Source: Psychrobacter piscatorii
GTDB taxonomy: Bacteria; Pseudomonadota; Gammaproteobacteria; Pseudomonadales; Moraxellaceae
DNA length: 53,389 nucleotides
NCBI RefSeq assembly: GCF_904846415.1
Contig: NZ_CAJHAR010000026.1
Span: forward strand, 1 to 53,389
Reading direction: 5' to 3'
The stretch's first letter is position 1. Every line of letters starts with the position of its first letter. The position numbers were made by a program, and so were the translations under genes. Below, in pieces: positions 35,726 to 45,020 of this stretch. The notes under the pieces are model-generated. The model worked only from the letters and a program-made list of their open reading frames with translations. It was not told where the DNA came from and ran no database searches.

Positions 35726-37099
35726 ATGAGTGATTATCAAATCAACAATCCAGCCACTGGCGAACTAGAAGCTACTTATCCTACTGCCACTGAACAAGAC
35801 ATCCAGCAAGTCATCGAACAAGCTGACAACGCCTATCAAGACTGGCGTCAAGTCTCATTGAGTGAGCGCAGTGCACTACTGCATAAAATTGCCGATAGCT
35901 ATCTGGAACGTCAAGACGAGCTGGCTTGCATCGTCGCCAATGAGATGGGTAAGCCCGTTGCACAAGCCAAGGGTGAAATCGGTCTGGTCGCTGAAATCTA
36001 TCGTTACTATGCAGACAATGCTGAGCAGTTACTCGCGCCGAATACCATTGATGTTGACTCAGGATCAGCGTCGGTAGAAAAACGTCCTGTTGGCGTCCTA
36101 CTCGGTATCATGCCGTGGAATTATCCGCATTATCAAGTGGCACGTTTTGTCGCGCCAAACTTTATGGCGGGTAATACTATTATCTTAAAGCACGCGCCTC
36201 AATGCCCTAAGACTGCAGAAATTATTGCTGATATGTTCAAAGAAGTCGGCGTACCTGAAGGCGTTTATAACAATGTTTTTGCCACCAACGATCAGGCAGC
36301 GACTATTATCCATGACAAGCGTGTACAAGGCATCTCACTCACTGGCTCTGAACGCGCTGGGCAAGCCGTTGCCAAAGAAGCAGGCGACGCACTCAAAAAA
36401 GTCGTATTAGAACTGGGCGGCTCCGATGCCTTTATCGTTGCAGCAGATGCCGACATCAAACAAGCGATAAAAGGCGCAATCTCTGGTCGTTTTGGCAATG
36501 CCGGCCAAGCCTGTAACGCCGCCAAACGCCTAATCGTTCTTGAGTCTGTCTATGACAATTTCGTTGAGGGCTTCACTGATGCTGTACGTAGTATGACATT
36601 GGCCGATCCTCTTGATGAAAAAACCTTTATCGGCCCGATGTCTTCAAAGGCTGCCGCGGTCAACTTGCAAGCGCAATTAGATAGTGCCGTTGAAGCAGGC
36701 GCGACGGTCCTAGTAGAAGGTGGCCTGGTCAAAGATAAGCCTGGTGCATGGTTCAAACCTGCGGTACTAACAGACGTCACTGAATCAATGGATGTCTACC
36801 GTGAGGAGCTGTTTGGTCCTGTCGCGGTCGTCTACAAGGCTCGTGATATCGACCACGCTATCAAGATCGCCAATGATGTGCCTTTCGGTCTTGGTGCTTC
36901 TATCCAAACGCAAGATACTGCCCTAGCTGCTGACATTGCTGACAAATTGGAAGTGGGCATGGTCACGATCAACGCACCTTCTGGTACGGAAGCAAACACA
37001 CCGTTTGGCGGCGTTAAACGCTCAGGATTTGGTCGCGAGCTTGGTACACTTGGTATCACTGAATTCTTAAACTATAAGCTGATCCGCGATAAATCTTAA
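35726..37099 (+). CDS. NAD(P)-dependent aldehyde dehydrogenase (succinate-semialdehyde type)
   Basis: A 457-residue aldehyde dehydrogenase, close in length and pattern to the Sad/YneI branch of succinate-semialdehyde dehydrogenases. Catalytic Glu229 is in LELGGSDAF and Cys263 in GNAGQACNAAKR; the NAD region begins MPWNYPHYQVAR. It is the last gene of the puuAB-aguBA operon and sits before a strong terminator. It could oxidise gamma-glutamyl-aminobutyraldehyde (the PuuC step), since no PuuC-length enzyme is in this operon, or succinate semialdehyde. The sequence alone does not decide. Confidence 0.88.
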   Translation: MSDYQINNPATGELEATYPTATEQDIQQVIEQADNAYQDWRQVSLSERSALLHKIADSYLERQDELACIVANEMGKPVAQAKGEIGLVAEIYRYYADNAEQLLAPNTIDVDSGSASVEKRPVGVLLGIMPWNYPHYQVARFVAPNFMAGNTIILKHAPQCPKTAEIIADMFKEVGVPEGVYNNVFATNDQAATIIHDKRVQGISLTGSERAGQAVAKEAGDALKKVVLELGGSDAFIVAADADIKQAIKGAISGRFGNAGQACNAAKRLIVLESVYDNFVEGFTDAVRSMTLADPLDEKTFIGPMSSKAAAVNLQAQLDSAVEAGATVLVEGGLVKDKPGAWFKPAVLTDVTESMDVYREELFGPVAVVYKARDIDHAIKIANDVPFGLGASIQTQDTALAADIADKLEVGMVTINAPSGTEANTPFGGVKRSGFGRELGTLGITEFLNYKLIRDKS

Positions 37100-37126
37100 T
37101 CGTATAAGCAATTTATTGAACAAACT

Positions 37127-37158
37127 AAAAAAGCCTAACGTTTGGCGTTAGGCTTTTT
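37127..37158 (+). terminator. Terminator of the puuA-aldehyde dehydrogenase operon
   Basis: A perfect 13-bp stem AAAAAGCCTAACG/CGTTAGGCTTTTT with a 5-nt loop and U-tract. The remaining part of the gap up to 37459 shows no gene or clear signal. Confidence 0.93.
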
Positions 37159-37459
37159 CGTGAAATTTACTGACGATATCGGGTAGCAGCGGTACTTTAA
37201 TCAATCGCTTGATACTTAAATCTACTGACAAAAGCACTAAAGTACGGCTGCCCAAGTAACTGCCGAAAATGATAGATATGTTGTAGATGGCTATTGGTTC
37301 AGAAAACTTACTGGTTCAGGAAACTTGCAGAATAACCTTACTCTGTAAGCCTCGAACAAATGACCAATCAATTTATTGATGACCATATAATAAATAGTGC
37401 TTCATATCTTCATCTGAATCTCAAACGCACACTTAAGTTTTAAAGACTGCTTAAAAAAT

Positions 37460-37693
37460 CTAGTATTGGCGTTTTAATAAAGCGAAAAAAGCATCATTTA
37501 CTAGATGGTCTTCTGCATTAAAGCGAACATATATCCCTTCGCTATCTTTCGTTGCATACCAATGCTCGTCATTCGCACCAACATTTATTTGGAAAAATTT
37601 ATCGCTTATGATATTACCTACAGTATAAACCGAGCCTTCTATAAAAAAATCATTGCCGCAGGTACATTTGAGTTTATCTCCACTTTTAATCAT
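37460..37693 (-). CDS. Small hypothetical protein
   Basis: A 77-residue protein from the ATG at 37693 (MIKSGDKLKCTCGNDF...); an upstream start at 37765 would add 24 residues. A single CxC near residue 10 hints at a metal or redox site but without a second pair. The middle is rich in aromatic residues (HWYATKDSEGIYVRF). Flanks are very AT-rich and gene-poor, unlike the catabolic operons on both sides, so it may be a recent arrival. I do not recognise a family. Confidence 0.5.
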   Translation of the reverse strand: MIKSGDKLKCTCGNDFFIEGSVYTVGNIISDKFFQINVGANDEHWYATKDSEGIYVRFNAEDHLVNDAFFALLKRQY

Positions 37694-37765
37694 ATCTCTA
37701 TCGTCCACAAAATTAAAAAAGCAAACAAGAGTACGTAATTTTACTTTTTTACTTTCAAATGTCAA

Positions 37766-38066
37766 TAAATGAATATAATACTTTCTCGCTAATTACAAAA
37801 AAACACATGAATAAATATTTGTACAGAAGAATATAGGGGTGCTGGACATCTTTTAAGCGTTTAAAAACAAGCTTTTTATAAAATCTAACCATTCATCGTT
37901 CAATGACAGTAAAAATAGATACAGTTCTACTTAAAACCTCAAATACTTCTATATGGGAAAATTAAATTGCCATTAACCCTTTAAAAAAAGAATCAGCACG
38001 TCACTTCAAGCTCTATTCTGACGTCTCAAACCTATTGACTCATTTTCAAGCAGCATAAAAACCATA
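37766..38066. other. AT-rich intergenic stretch
   Basis: No gene is supported here. It is strongly AT-rich and holds only stray short ORFs. The only clear signal in this gap is the permease terminator beginning at 38067. Confidence 0.5.
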
Positions 38067-38098
38067 AAAAAAGCCTAGCGTTTGACGTTAGGCTTTTT
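38067..38098 (-). terminator. Terminator after the APC permease gene
   Basis: AAAAAGCCTA-N-CG pairs with CG-N-TAGGCTTTTT around a short loop. The core is a near copy (2 differences in 28) of the terminator at 37127. Confidence 0.88.
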
Positions 38099-38124
38099 AT
38101 AGTTAACTGACTAAAATGAGACTA

Positions 38125-39564
38125 TTATTTATATGGATTTTCTTTTAACCATTGTTGATTAACAATTTTGAGCTCGTGTAGCTCATGATCCATAATCTCT
38201 TTACTCTTACCAGGGTTTTTCATTGACGCATAGCCATACATTGCACCGCCAAGAACCGTCCAACCAAGGAATATCCACCACTCGATAGGAACTAGGGCTG
38301 ATGGCATACCCGGTAGGTACAGCGCCAACATACCTAGACTTAAAATAATAGTGATGATACCAACCAATTTACCTGCTGGTACTCTAAATGGACGTACCAT
38401 ATCAGGCTCACGGTAGCGTAGCACTAAGAATGACAATGCAACACAAGTATAAGCGATAACGATACCAAAGCCGCCCGCATCAACAATCCACACAAGCATT
38501 TTGCGGCCAAATAATGGCGCTAGTGTCGCAAGGCCACCGATCAACAAGATCGCATTGACTGGGGTGTTGTACTTAGGATGTAATTTGCACAAAAACTGTG
38601 GCAACATGTGCGTTTTACCCATGGCGTACAATAAGCGACTACCACCGATAAGAAACGCATTCCAGCTTGATAAAATACCCAATACACCGCCAATAACGAG
38701 CAACGTACCCGCCCATTTACCATTCCAAGCATTGGTCATCGCATCCGCAGTTGCCAATGTTGAGTCTTGCGCTTGTAATAGTGGGAGTGTTTTACCCACA
38801 CTCCAAGCGACAGCCACATACCAAAGCACAGCGATAATAATAGAGACAATCAAAAATTTGCCGATATTTGGACGGGTTAGATTGATTTCTTCTGCGGCTT
38901 GCGGAATCACATCGAAGCCCACGAATAAAAACGGTACCATCACCATCACAGTCATGATGCCGCCCATACCACCGATAAAGTTTGGTGCTTGTACTGAGTT
39001 GGAGGTTTCAGGATTGAACAACAACGCACCAACGAACAGTAAGATACCAACGCAGAAAATACCGACAACTGCCAGCTTTTGGAACCACGCACTGACTTCC
39101 ATACCGCGTATATTGAGCCATGTAACAATGATTGAGCCGAGCATACCGACCGCTACCCACGTGGCATAAACATCCCAACCAGCGATATTCCAAAGATAAC
39201 CTTGGCTGTAATTGGGAATAACATATTCAACAACGGTTGGCAGTGCCACCGCCTCAAAAGCGACGACGGAAAAATAACCAAACAAAATACTCCATGAGCA
39301 AATAAAGGAAACATTCACCCCCAGTGCACGGTGTGTATACGTGTGCTCGCCCCCTGTGATAGGCATGGATGCTGCCAATTCAGCATACGTCACACCAATC
39401 AAAACCACCACGAGACCGCCGATCAAAAAGGCGCTAATTGCGCCCCAGATACCTGCCGAGATAATCCAACCACCCGCCAGCACGACCCAGCCCCAACCAA
39501 CCATCGCACCGAATGCCAGCGCAATGATATCGAACACACCTAACGTTTTCTTTAATTCAGACAT
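38125..39564 (-). CDS. APC family amino acid/polyamine permease
   Basis: A 479-residue inner-membrane carrier with about 12 hydrophobic segments. The first helix LGVFDIIALAFGAMVGWGWV has the unwound glycine-rich site of the APC superfamily, and GGEHTYTHRALG and GGSRLLYAMGKTHMLP are typical loops. The superfamily imports amino acids, GABA, putrescine or exchanges them. Its place between puu/agu genes and gabT suggests a substrate such as putrescine, GABA or an amino acid of this route; this is inference. It is a single leftward gene with its own terminator. Confidence 0.88.
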   Translation of the reverse strand: MSELKKTLGVFDIIALAFGAMVGWGWVVLAGGWIISAGIWGAISAFLIGGLVVVLIGVTYAELAASMPITGGEHTYTHRALGVNVSFICSWSILFGYFSVVAFEAVALPTVVEYVIPNYSQGYLWNIAGWDVYATWVAVGMLGSIIVTWLNIRGMEVSAWFQKLAVVGIFCVGILLFVGALLFNPETSNSVQAPNFIGGMGGIMTVMVMVPFLFVGFDVIPQAAEEINLTRPNIGKFLIVSIIIAVLWYVAVAWSVGKTLPLLQAQDSTLATADAMTNAWNGKWAGTLLVIGGVLGILSSWNAFLIGGSRLLYAMGKTHMLPQFLCKLHPKYNTPVNAILLIGGLATLAPLFGRKMLVWIVDAGGFGIVIAYTCVALSFLVLRYREPDMVRPFRVPAGKLVGIITIILSLGMLALYLPGMPSALVPIEWWIFLGWTVLGGAMYGYASMKNPGKSKEIMDHELHELKIVNQQWLKENPYK

Positions 39565-39709
39565 AACCTACTCCTTGTCTGTGTGTCATCCGTGTGAACC
39601 TTTTATGGTTACACTATTTCTGTTTAATGAGATATCACTCATCATATTTACTATATATCGTTTCCGCCAAAGAAAGCCGATTGCTCGTTGTTTGATATTC
39701 ACATAGCAA

Positions 39710-39740
39710 AAACGGCGCCTTGACTTGCAAGGCGCCGTTT
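39710..39740 (-). terminator. Terminator after gabT
   Basis: A perfect 13-bp GC-rich stem AAACGGCGCCTTG/CAAGGCGCCGTTT with a 5-nt loop. On the gabT strand it is followed by TTTTT. The rest of the 39565-39865 gap has no gene. Confidence 0.9.
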
Positions 39741-39865
39741 AAAATCACACTCCATGTGAGTGTCATAAGGGCAGCCTTGCCGTTATCTTAACTATAACTT
39801 TTCAATCAAAATCAATGTTTGATTAAAAGCGATCCATCGCTAAAGTAAATGACACTCGATAACTA

Positions 39866-41125
39866 TTAAGCCGCTAGGATACCTTTGATGATATCAAGAC
39901 CTTCTTGTAGCACGTCGTCTTCAACCGTTAATGGCACCATCACACGGATAGCATTGCCATACATGCCACAAGATGCAAGTAGCAAGCCTTGCTCAAATGC
40001 TTTTGCTTTTAGATTGGCTGCTGCTGCTGCATCAGGTTTGCCTTCGCTATCGATTAACTCAAACGCTAGCATCGCGCCTTTATAGCGGATGTGACCAATG
40101 CTGCTTAGGTTTAAGCCTTTTAGGAATGAAGCAATGGTATCGCCAATCTCGATACTACGCTCCAGTAAGTTTTCTTCTTCGATCACTTCCATGACAGCAA
40201 GCGCGGCCACACAAGCCAGTGGGTTACCAGAGTAAGTACCACCTAAGCCGCCTACTTGCGGCGCATCCATGATATCAGCACGGCCGATGACCGCAGAGAT
40301 AGGATAACCACCCGCCAAACTCTTCGCGGCAGTCATCAAATCAGGCTCAACGCCTAACTGCTCAGTGGCGAACAACGTACCGGTTCTCGCAAAACCACAC
40401 TGTACTTCGTCAAAAATAAGCACGATGCCATGCTCATCACAGATCTCGCGTAGTGCTTTGGCAAATGATGGCGTTACCTGATGGAAACCGCCCTCGCCTT
40501 GGACTGGCTCAACAATCATCGCCGCCACTTCACTCGGATCGATATCTGCTTGGAAGATCATATCAAGGCTGTGTAGCGCTTGTTCTTCGGTCACGTTCAA
40601 CTCTTCTGCAGGAAACAATGCATGGAACACAGGTCCTGGCATTGGGCCGAAGTTCTTTTTGTATGGCAGTACTTTACCAGTCAGGCTCATGCACATCATC
40701 GTGCGACCATGCCAGCCACCAACAAAAGAGATCACGCCTGGACGACGGGTTTTAGCACGCGCAATCTTGATGCAGTTTTCTACCGCTTCTGCGCCAGTGG
40801 TCAAAAAGAACGCCTTGGTGTCGCCGCTGATTGGAGCTTTTTCACACAGCTTTTCAGCCAAATCCACATAGCACTCATAGTTGATCATTTGCGCCGCAGT
40901 GTGCGTGAATTTGTCGAGCTGCTCATGCACACGCTGGGTGATTTTTGGATGGCTGTGACCGGTGTTCAATACTGAGATACCACCGACAAAGTCGATATAA
41001 CGCTTGCCTTCGATGTCCCAGATTTCTGAGTTCTTTGCTTTTTCTGCAAAGATAGGAAAGGCAACCCCAAGTCCTGTTGGTAAAACAGCTTTGCGGCGCT
41101 CAAGTAATGATTGATTGGTAGTCAT
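39866..41125 (-). CDS. gabT: 4-aminobutyrate aminotransferase
   Basis: A 419-residue class III PLP aminotransferase that moves the amino group of GABA (often also 5-aminovalerate) to 2-oxoglutarate. Residues seen: TTGAEAVENCIK around 109-120, the DEVQCGFARTG segment with the PLP Asp239, and Lys268 in LMTAAKSLAGGYP, the same number as in E. coli GabT. It follows gabD on the same strand after 177 nt. It provides succinate semialdehyde (or glutarate semialdehyde) for the enzyme encoded next to it. Confidence 0.95.
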   Translation of the reverse strand: MTTNQSLLERRKAVLPTGLGVAFPIFAEKAKNSEIWDIEGKRYIDFVGGISVLNTGHSHPKITQRVHEQLDKFTHTAAQMINYECYVDLAEKLCEKAPISGDTKAFFLTTGAEAVENCIKIARAKTRRPGVISFVGGWHGRTMMCMSLTGKVLPYKKNFGPMPGPVFHALFPAEELNVTEEQALHSLDMIFQADIDPSEVAAMIVEPVQGEGGFHQVTPSFAKALREICDEHGIVLIFDEVQCGFARTGTLFATEQLGVEPDLMTAAKSLAGGYPISAVIGRADIMDAPQVGGLGGTYSGNPLACVAALAVMEVIEEENLLERSIEIGDTIASFLKGLNLSSIGHIRYKGAMLAFELIDSEGKPDAAAAANLKAKAFEQGLLLASCGMYGNAIRVMVPLTVEDDVLQEGLDIIKGILAA

Positions 41126-41302
41126 GGGAATGTCCTTTTCTGTGTTCGTAACATAAATGCCATCTCGTGAATGGCGGTTCAGTTGATACCTTTTAGATAT
41201 CGAGGGATGTTTATTTAAGATAAAACACCATTCGACATCTAAAATGTTTTATTAAATTTTTTGTTAAACGAATTTTCTGCTAAATGCTAGCCGAGCCATT
41301 TA

Positions 41303-42766
41303 TTAGCTGATGTCAGAACACCAGTATTTGGTCGTAATATAGTCTTCGATACCGTATTTTGAGCCTTCACGGCCAAAGCCAGACTGCTTCACACCGCCAA
41401 ATGGGGCAACTTCTGTAGAGATGAGGCCGGTATTATGGCCGATGATGCCGTACTCCAGCCCTTCGGTGACGCGCCATGAGCGGGCATAGTCGCCACTATA
41501 GAAGTAAGCCGCCAAGCCATAAATGGTATCGTTGGCAGCACGAATCACTTCTGCTTCGTCTTTAAAGGTAAAGATGGTTGCAATCGGGCCAAATATTTCT
41601 TCAGAAGCGATATCCATATCACTGCTAATATCAGTGATAACAGTCGGGTTATACGTCAACTCTGAAGCGTCATTGACACTACCGCCCGTGACCAATTTGG
41701 CACCTTTATCCAAGGCGTCTTTTAGCAGGGCTTGAACTTTATCTAACGCTTTTTTGTTGATCAGCGGGCCAATATCGACGCCCTCTTCCAAGCCGTTACC
41801 GACTTTTAGCTCAGCGACTTTTTTGACAAAGACGTCTAAGAATTCATCTTTGATGCTATCTTGCACGTACACACGGTTGGCGCACACACAGGTCTGACCT
41901 GCATTACGGTATTTAGAGGCGATGAGGCCTGCAGCGGCTTTCTCTAAATCTGCATCATCAAAGACGATAAATGGCGCGTTGCCACCCAGCTCTAATGATA
42001 GCTTCTTAATAGTCGGCGCGCATTGTGCCATTAGCGTACGACCGACTTCTGTCGAGCCCGTGAACGACAGCTTATGAATACGTGCATCACCCGTTAGGAT
42101 TTCACCAATAGTTGATGATTTACCCGTCACAATTTGGAGCACGCCTGCAGGAATGCCCGCTTGCTCTGCCAAAGCGCCCAATGCCAATGCTGAAAATGGC
42201 GTTTCGGTGGCTGGTTTGACGATAATGGTACAGCCTGCTGCCATCGCTGGAGCGACTTTTCGTGTGATCATCGCGGCTGGAAAGTTCCAAGGGGTAATAG
42301 CGGCACAAACACCGACGGGCTGCTTGAGCACGACGTGACGTAATTGCGTACTATTGGCAGGAATGACATCACCATAAACGCGCTTGCCTTCTTCGGCAAA
42401 CCAGCGAATAAAGCTATTGGCATAACCGATCTCGCCGCGTGATTCAGTAAGCGGCTTACCTTGTTCAGCGGTCATGATGATCGCAAGATCTTCTTTATTG
42501 GCATCGATAAGATCGGCCCACTTTTGCAGCAGCTCTGAACGCTCTTTGGCGGTTTTTGCCGCCCAATCAACTTGAGCCTCATGCGCATAAGCAACGGCTT
42601 CATTGACATCATCGGTCGTAAGGCTAGGCACGGTACCGATAAGCTCATCGTTGAATGGATTATTGACTTCAAGTACGGCTTCATCACTGGCAGAGTGCCA
42701 GCCGTCTTTCACGAAGCAAGATTGTTTGAGTAGGTCTGGATTTGATAACTGTAGCGTATTTGACAT
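41303..42766 (-). CDS. gabD: Succinate-semialdehyde dehydrogenase (GabD/DavD type)
   Basis: A 487-residue NAD(P)-dependent aldehyde dehydrogenase with the pattern of GabD. Key parts are ITPWNFPAAMITRKVAPA, Glu259 in LELGGNAPF, Cys293 in GQTCVCANR with the second Cys two residues later that GabD enzymes use for redox control, and the C-terminal GREGSKYGIEDY. The start is ATG 42766 because AAGGAG lies seven bases upstream; the earlier ATG at 42784 is in front of that ribosome site. With gabT it completes GABA to succinate, or 5-aminovalerate to glutarate. Confidence 0.95.
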   Translation of the reverse strand: MSNTLQLSNPDLLKQSCFVKDGWHSASDEAVLEVNNPFNDELIGTVPSLTTDDVNEAVAYAHEAQVDWAAKTAKERSELLQKWADLIDANKEDLAIIMTAEQGKPLTESRGEIGYANSFIRWFAEEGKRVYGDVIPANSTQLRHVVLKQPVGVCAAITPWNFPAAMITRKVAPAMAAGCTIIVKPATETPFSALALGALAEQAGIPAGVLQIVTGKSSTIGEILTGDARIHKLSFTGSTEVGRTLMAQCAPTIKKLSLELGGNAPFIVFDDADLEKAAAGLIASKYRNAGQTCVCANRVYVQDSIKDEFLDVFVKKVAELKVGNGLEEGVDIGPLINKKALDKVQALLKDALDKGAKLVTGGSVNDASELTYNPTVITDISSDMDIASEEIFGPIATIFTFKDEAEVIRAANDTIYGLAAYFYSGDYARSWRVTEGLEYGIIGHNTGLISTEVAPFGGVKQSGFGREGSKYGIEDYITTKYWCSDIS

Positions 42767-42850
42767 GTTGACGCTCCTTGTCATATAGAGGTATGTGTAT
42801 GAGAATGGATATAGCCGTAGCCATTAAATAATTATTGATAATTGTTTTTT

Positions 42851-42868
42851 TGTTCAATATACTGAACA
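42851..42868. promoter_or_regulatory. Operator-like palindrome between gabD and IclR gene
   Basis: TGTTCA-N6-TGAACA, a perfect 6+6 inverted repeat in the gap between the divergent genes. Position and form suit an IclR-family operator. Confidence 0.5.
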
Positions 42869-42987
42869 CTTATTCTATATACGAGACATCATTATAAGAA
42901 CGATATGACGCGATTTGCAACCTTTAATCTCATTATTTTGATAATTTTCTTGTACTCCTTTATTTTATTTCACTTTATAGGTTACTT

Positions 42988-43749
42988 ATGAGCTCGACTG
43001 CCGTACCTGCCCTAGACAAAACCTTTCAGATTTTGGACTTGATTACCGATAGTGCCCAGCCTCTGACAGCCGCTTATATTGCCAAAGAACTGGGGCTTCC
43101 GCGCAGCTCTACTCATAATATCTTGCAGAGCTTGCTGACCAAGCATGTCATTTATAAAGATCCTGAAAGCCGCTTTTATTTGGGCTCATATCTAATGTAT
43201 TGGGCTGGAAAATATGAGCAGCAGCAAGGCGTCGTACGGTTATTTAAAGATTTGATTGTGCAATATCCAGTATTACTTCAACATACCGTGACGTTGTCAA
43301 AACTGGATTTGGGAGAAGTGGTGTTTTTGGCCTGCCATGAGTCGCCTGCCCCGCTTGGTTTTACCTTTCGTGCAGGGGTGCGCGTGCCTGCGGTGTTTTC
43401 GGCGACAGGCAAAGCCATGCTATCCACATTGTCGATGGACAGCATAAAATCATTGTATAAGGATAAATTCCCGACGCCTATGACCCAACATGGCGTCAAA
43501 AACTTTGCGGATTTATCCACCGAGCTTGCAGCGACTCAGGAAAGTCGATTGTCACTCGATGATGGACAGTTGCGTGATGGGATGTACTGCTTAGGTACTT
43601 ATATTCGTAATGCGTCAGGCACGGCGGTCGCTGGCATGGCGGTGAGTTTTTTGCAAGGAGAGTATGAGTCTAAACGGGCTGAGGTTAGTGCGGTATTAAT
43701 TGAATTGGCTGAGCAGATTGAGCAGCACTTGGGGTTTATGGCTGACTAA
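42988..43749 (+). CDS. IclR family transcriptional regulator
   Basis: A 253-residue regulator. The winged helix-turn-helix (about 5-65) reads TAAYIAKELGLPRSSTHNILQSLL, followed by the GAF-like IclR effector domain with the usual RVPAVFSATGKAMLSTL segment near residue 140. It is divergent from gabD with a palindrome in the shared gap, so it probably controls gabD-gabT in response to a pathway metabolite. The effector is unknown. Confidence 0.9.
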   Translation: MSSTAVPALDKTFQILDLITDSAQPLTAAYIAKELGLPRSSTHNILQSLLTKHVIYKDPESRFYLGSYLMYWAGKYEQQQGVVRLFKDLIVQYPVLLQHTVTLSKLDLGEVVFLACHESPAPLGFTFRAGVRVPAVFSATGKAMLSTLSMDSIKSLYKDKFPTPMTQHGVKNFADLSTELAATQESRLSLDDGQLRDGMYCLGTYIRNASGTAVAGMAVSFLQGEYESKRAEVSAVLIELAEQIEQHLGFMAD

Positions 43750-43767
43750 TAACTGCTGACTCAAAGG

Positions 43768-43811
43768 CAGTCGTTGCAGGGCTTATGACCATCAAACCCT
43801 GCAACTGACTG
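43768..43811. terminator. Hairpin between convergent IclR and deacetylase genes
   Basis: A 14-bp stem with a one-base bulge (CAGTC-GTTGCAGGG against CCCTGCAACTGACTG), 15-nt loop. It lies between convergent genes but lacks a clear U-tract, so termination is only a suggestion. Confidence 0.45.
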
Positions 43812-43847
43812 ACTTCTAAAACTGATTGGCTTTAGTGTTAATATTTT

Positions 43848-44906
43848 TTAGCGACTACTATCGTTTGGCATCAGCCCTGACAAAAAGGCTTGCAGACTGT
43901 CATTAAGCTTGGGCAAGTAATAACCACCTTCAACCAAAACGATCAGCGGCTTGTTTAAAGCGATCATCTTTTGTGCCAATATCTCAAAGCCCTTTGTACT
44001 GACCGCACATCTCGCTTCTGGATCAGCCTCATAGACGTCAAAACCTAAGACATGAACAATAACGTCAGGATCAAATAGCGTCACCGCCTCAATCGATTTA
44101 TCAACATACTCAAAAAACCCAGTTTCATCGGTGCCATGTGGCATCGGGAAATTGATGTTGTAGCCCGCGCCTACGCCTATGCCTTTTTCAAACTCATGAC
44201 CTGTGATCGCTGGATAAAAATTGACCGGGCTACCGTGTACCGAGGTATAGAGCACATCGCTGCGCTCATAAAATATCTCTTGGATGCCTTGACCGTGATG
44301 CATATCGGTGTCTATGATAGCAATTTTTGCGTATTTCTGGCGTAGATGTTCGGCAATGATAGCGGCATTATTCAGATAACAAAATCCGCCCGCTGCGCTC
44401 TTGCGTGCATGATGCCCCGGCGGACGTGAGAAGCAAAGCTGTGTTTTATTTTGGGCAAGCTCGTTATCTGATGTATTATCGTCTAATAAAGCTTCGGCAG
44501 CATTGAGGGCGGTCTGCGCCGACCAATAAATCGATGTCCAAGAATGCTCACTGATAGGGGCGCTATCATCGGCTTGATACTTGGCGGCTTTTGCCATGAT
44601 GCCAATACCGGGATTGTCATACGGCACAAAAATACCCGTTTGCACCTGTGCGCCCAAGTCTTCCTCGACCGCCATCCATTCATCATAGCCATGCTTGAGA
44701 AACTCCACATACCCAAAATCATGAACCGCCAATATGGGCGCAATGCCAATATCTGTGGCAGTGGTCACCTCCAGACCCAGCGCCACTGGTGCTTTTAGCA
44801 GTTCGGTCATACGCTCTGGTATCTCGAGCGGCTCATGCATCTTGCCATAAGAAAAATAAGGTAGCGGTCTGTGCAGACTTAGGTTTTCATGGCTGTATAT
44901 TTTCAT
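43848..44906 (-). CDS. Acetylpolyamine amidohydrolase / histone deacetylase-like enzyme
   Basis: A 352-residue zinc amidohydrolase of the arginase/deacetylase fold. The catalytic His pair is in RPPGHHARKS (165-166). Zinc ligands are Asp201 and His203 in DTDMHHGQG and Asp290 in GFDVYEADP. The insert and spacing resemble bacterial acetylpolyamine amidohydrolases, which release acetate from acetylputrescine or acetylcadaverine so that the amines can enter the puu route. The start is ATG 44906, since AAGGA is nine bases before it and abuts the earlier ATG at 44915. It is transcribed towards the IclR gene. Confidence 0.88.
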   Translation of the reverse strand: MKIYSHENLSLHRPLPYFSYGKMHEPLEIPERMTELLKAPVALGLEVTTATDIGIAPILAVHDFGYVEFLKHGYDEWMAVEEDLGAQVQTGIFVPYDNPGIGIMAKAAKYQADDSAPISEHSWTSIYWSAQTALNAAEALLDDNTSDNELAQNKTQLCFSRPPGHHARKSAAGGFCYLNNAAIIAEHLRQKYAKIAIIDTDMHHGQGIQEIFYERSDVLYTSVHGSPVNFYPAITGHEFEKGIGVGAGYNINFPMPHGTDETGFFEYVDKSIEAVTLFDPDVIVHVLGFDVYEADPEARCAVSTKGFEILAQKMIALNKPLIVLVEGGYYLPKLNDSLQAFLSGLMPNDSSR

Positions 44907-45020
44907 GCTCAACATTCCTTGTTTGAGATTAGCTTTTGTATAGCATCCTTTAAACGGTTTACTTTTCTAACTGGTGCGCCACTTACTTGATCTTGCAGAC
45001 AGCCATTTATAAATACTACT

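Noticed and set aside
38501..39169. 222-codon plus-strand frame inside the APC permease gene
   Set aside because: Antisense shadow of a membrane protein; no start signals or family pattern.
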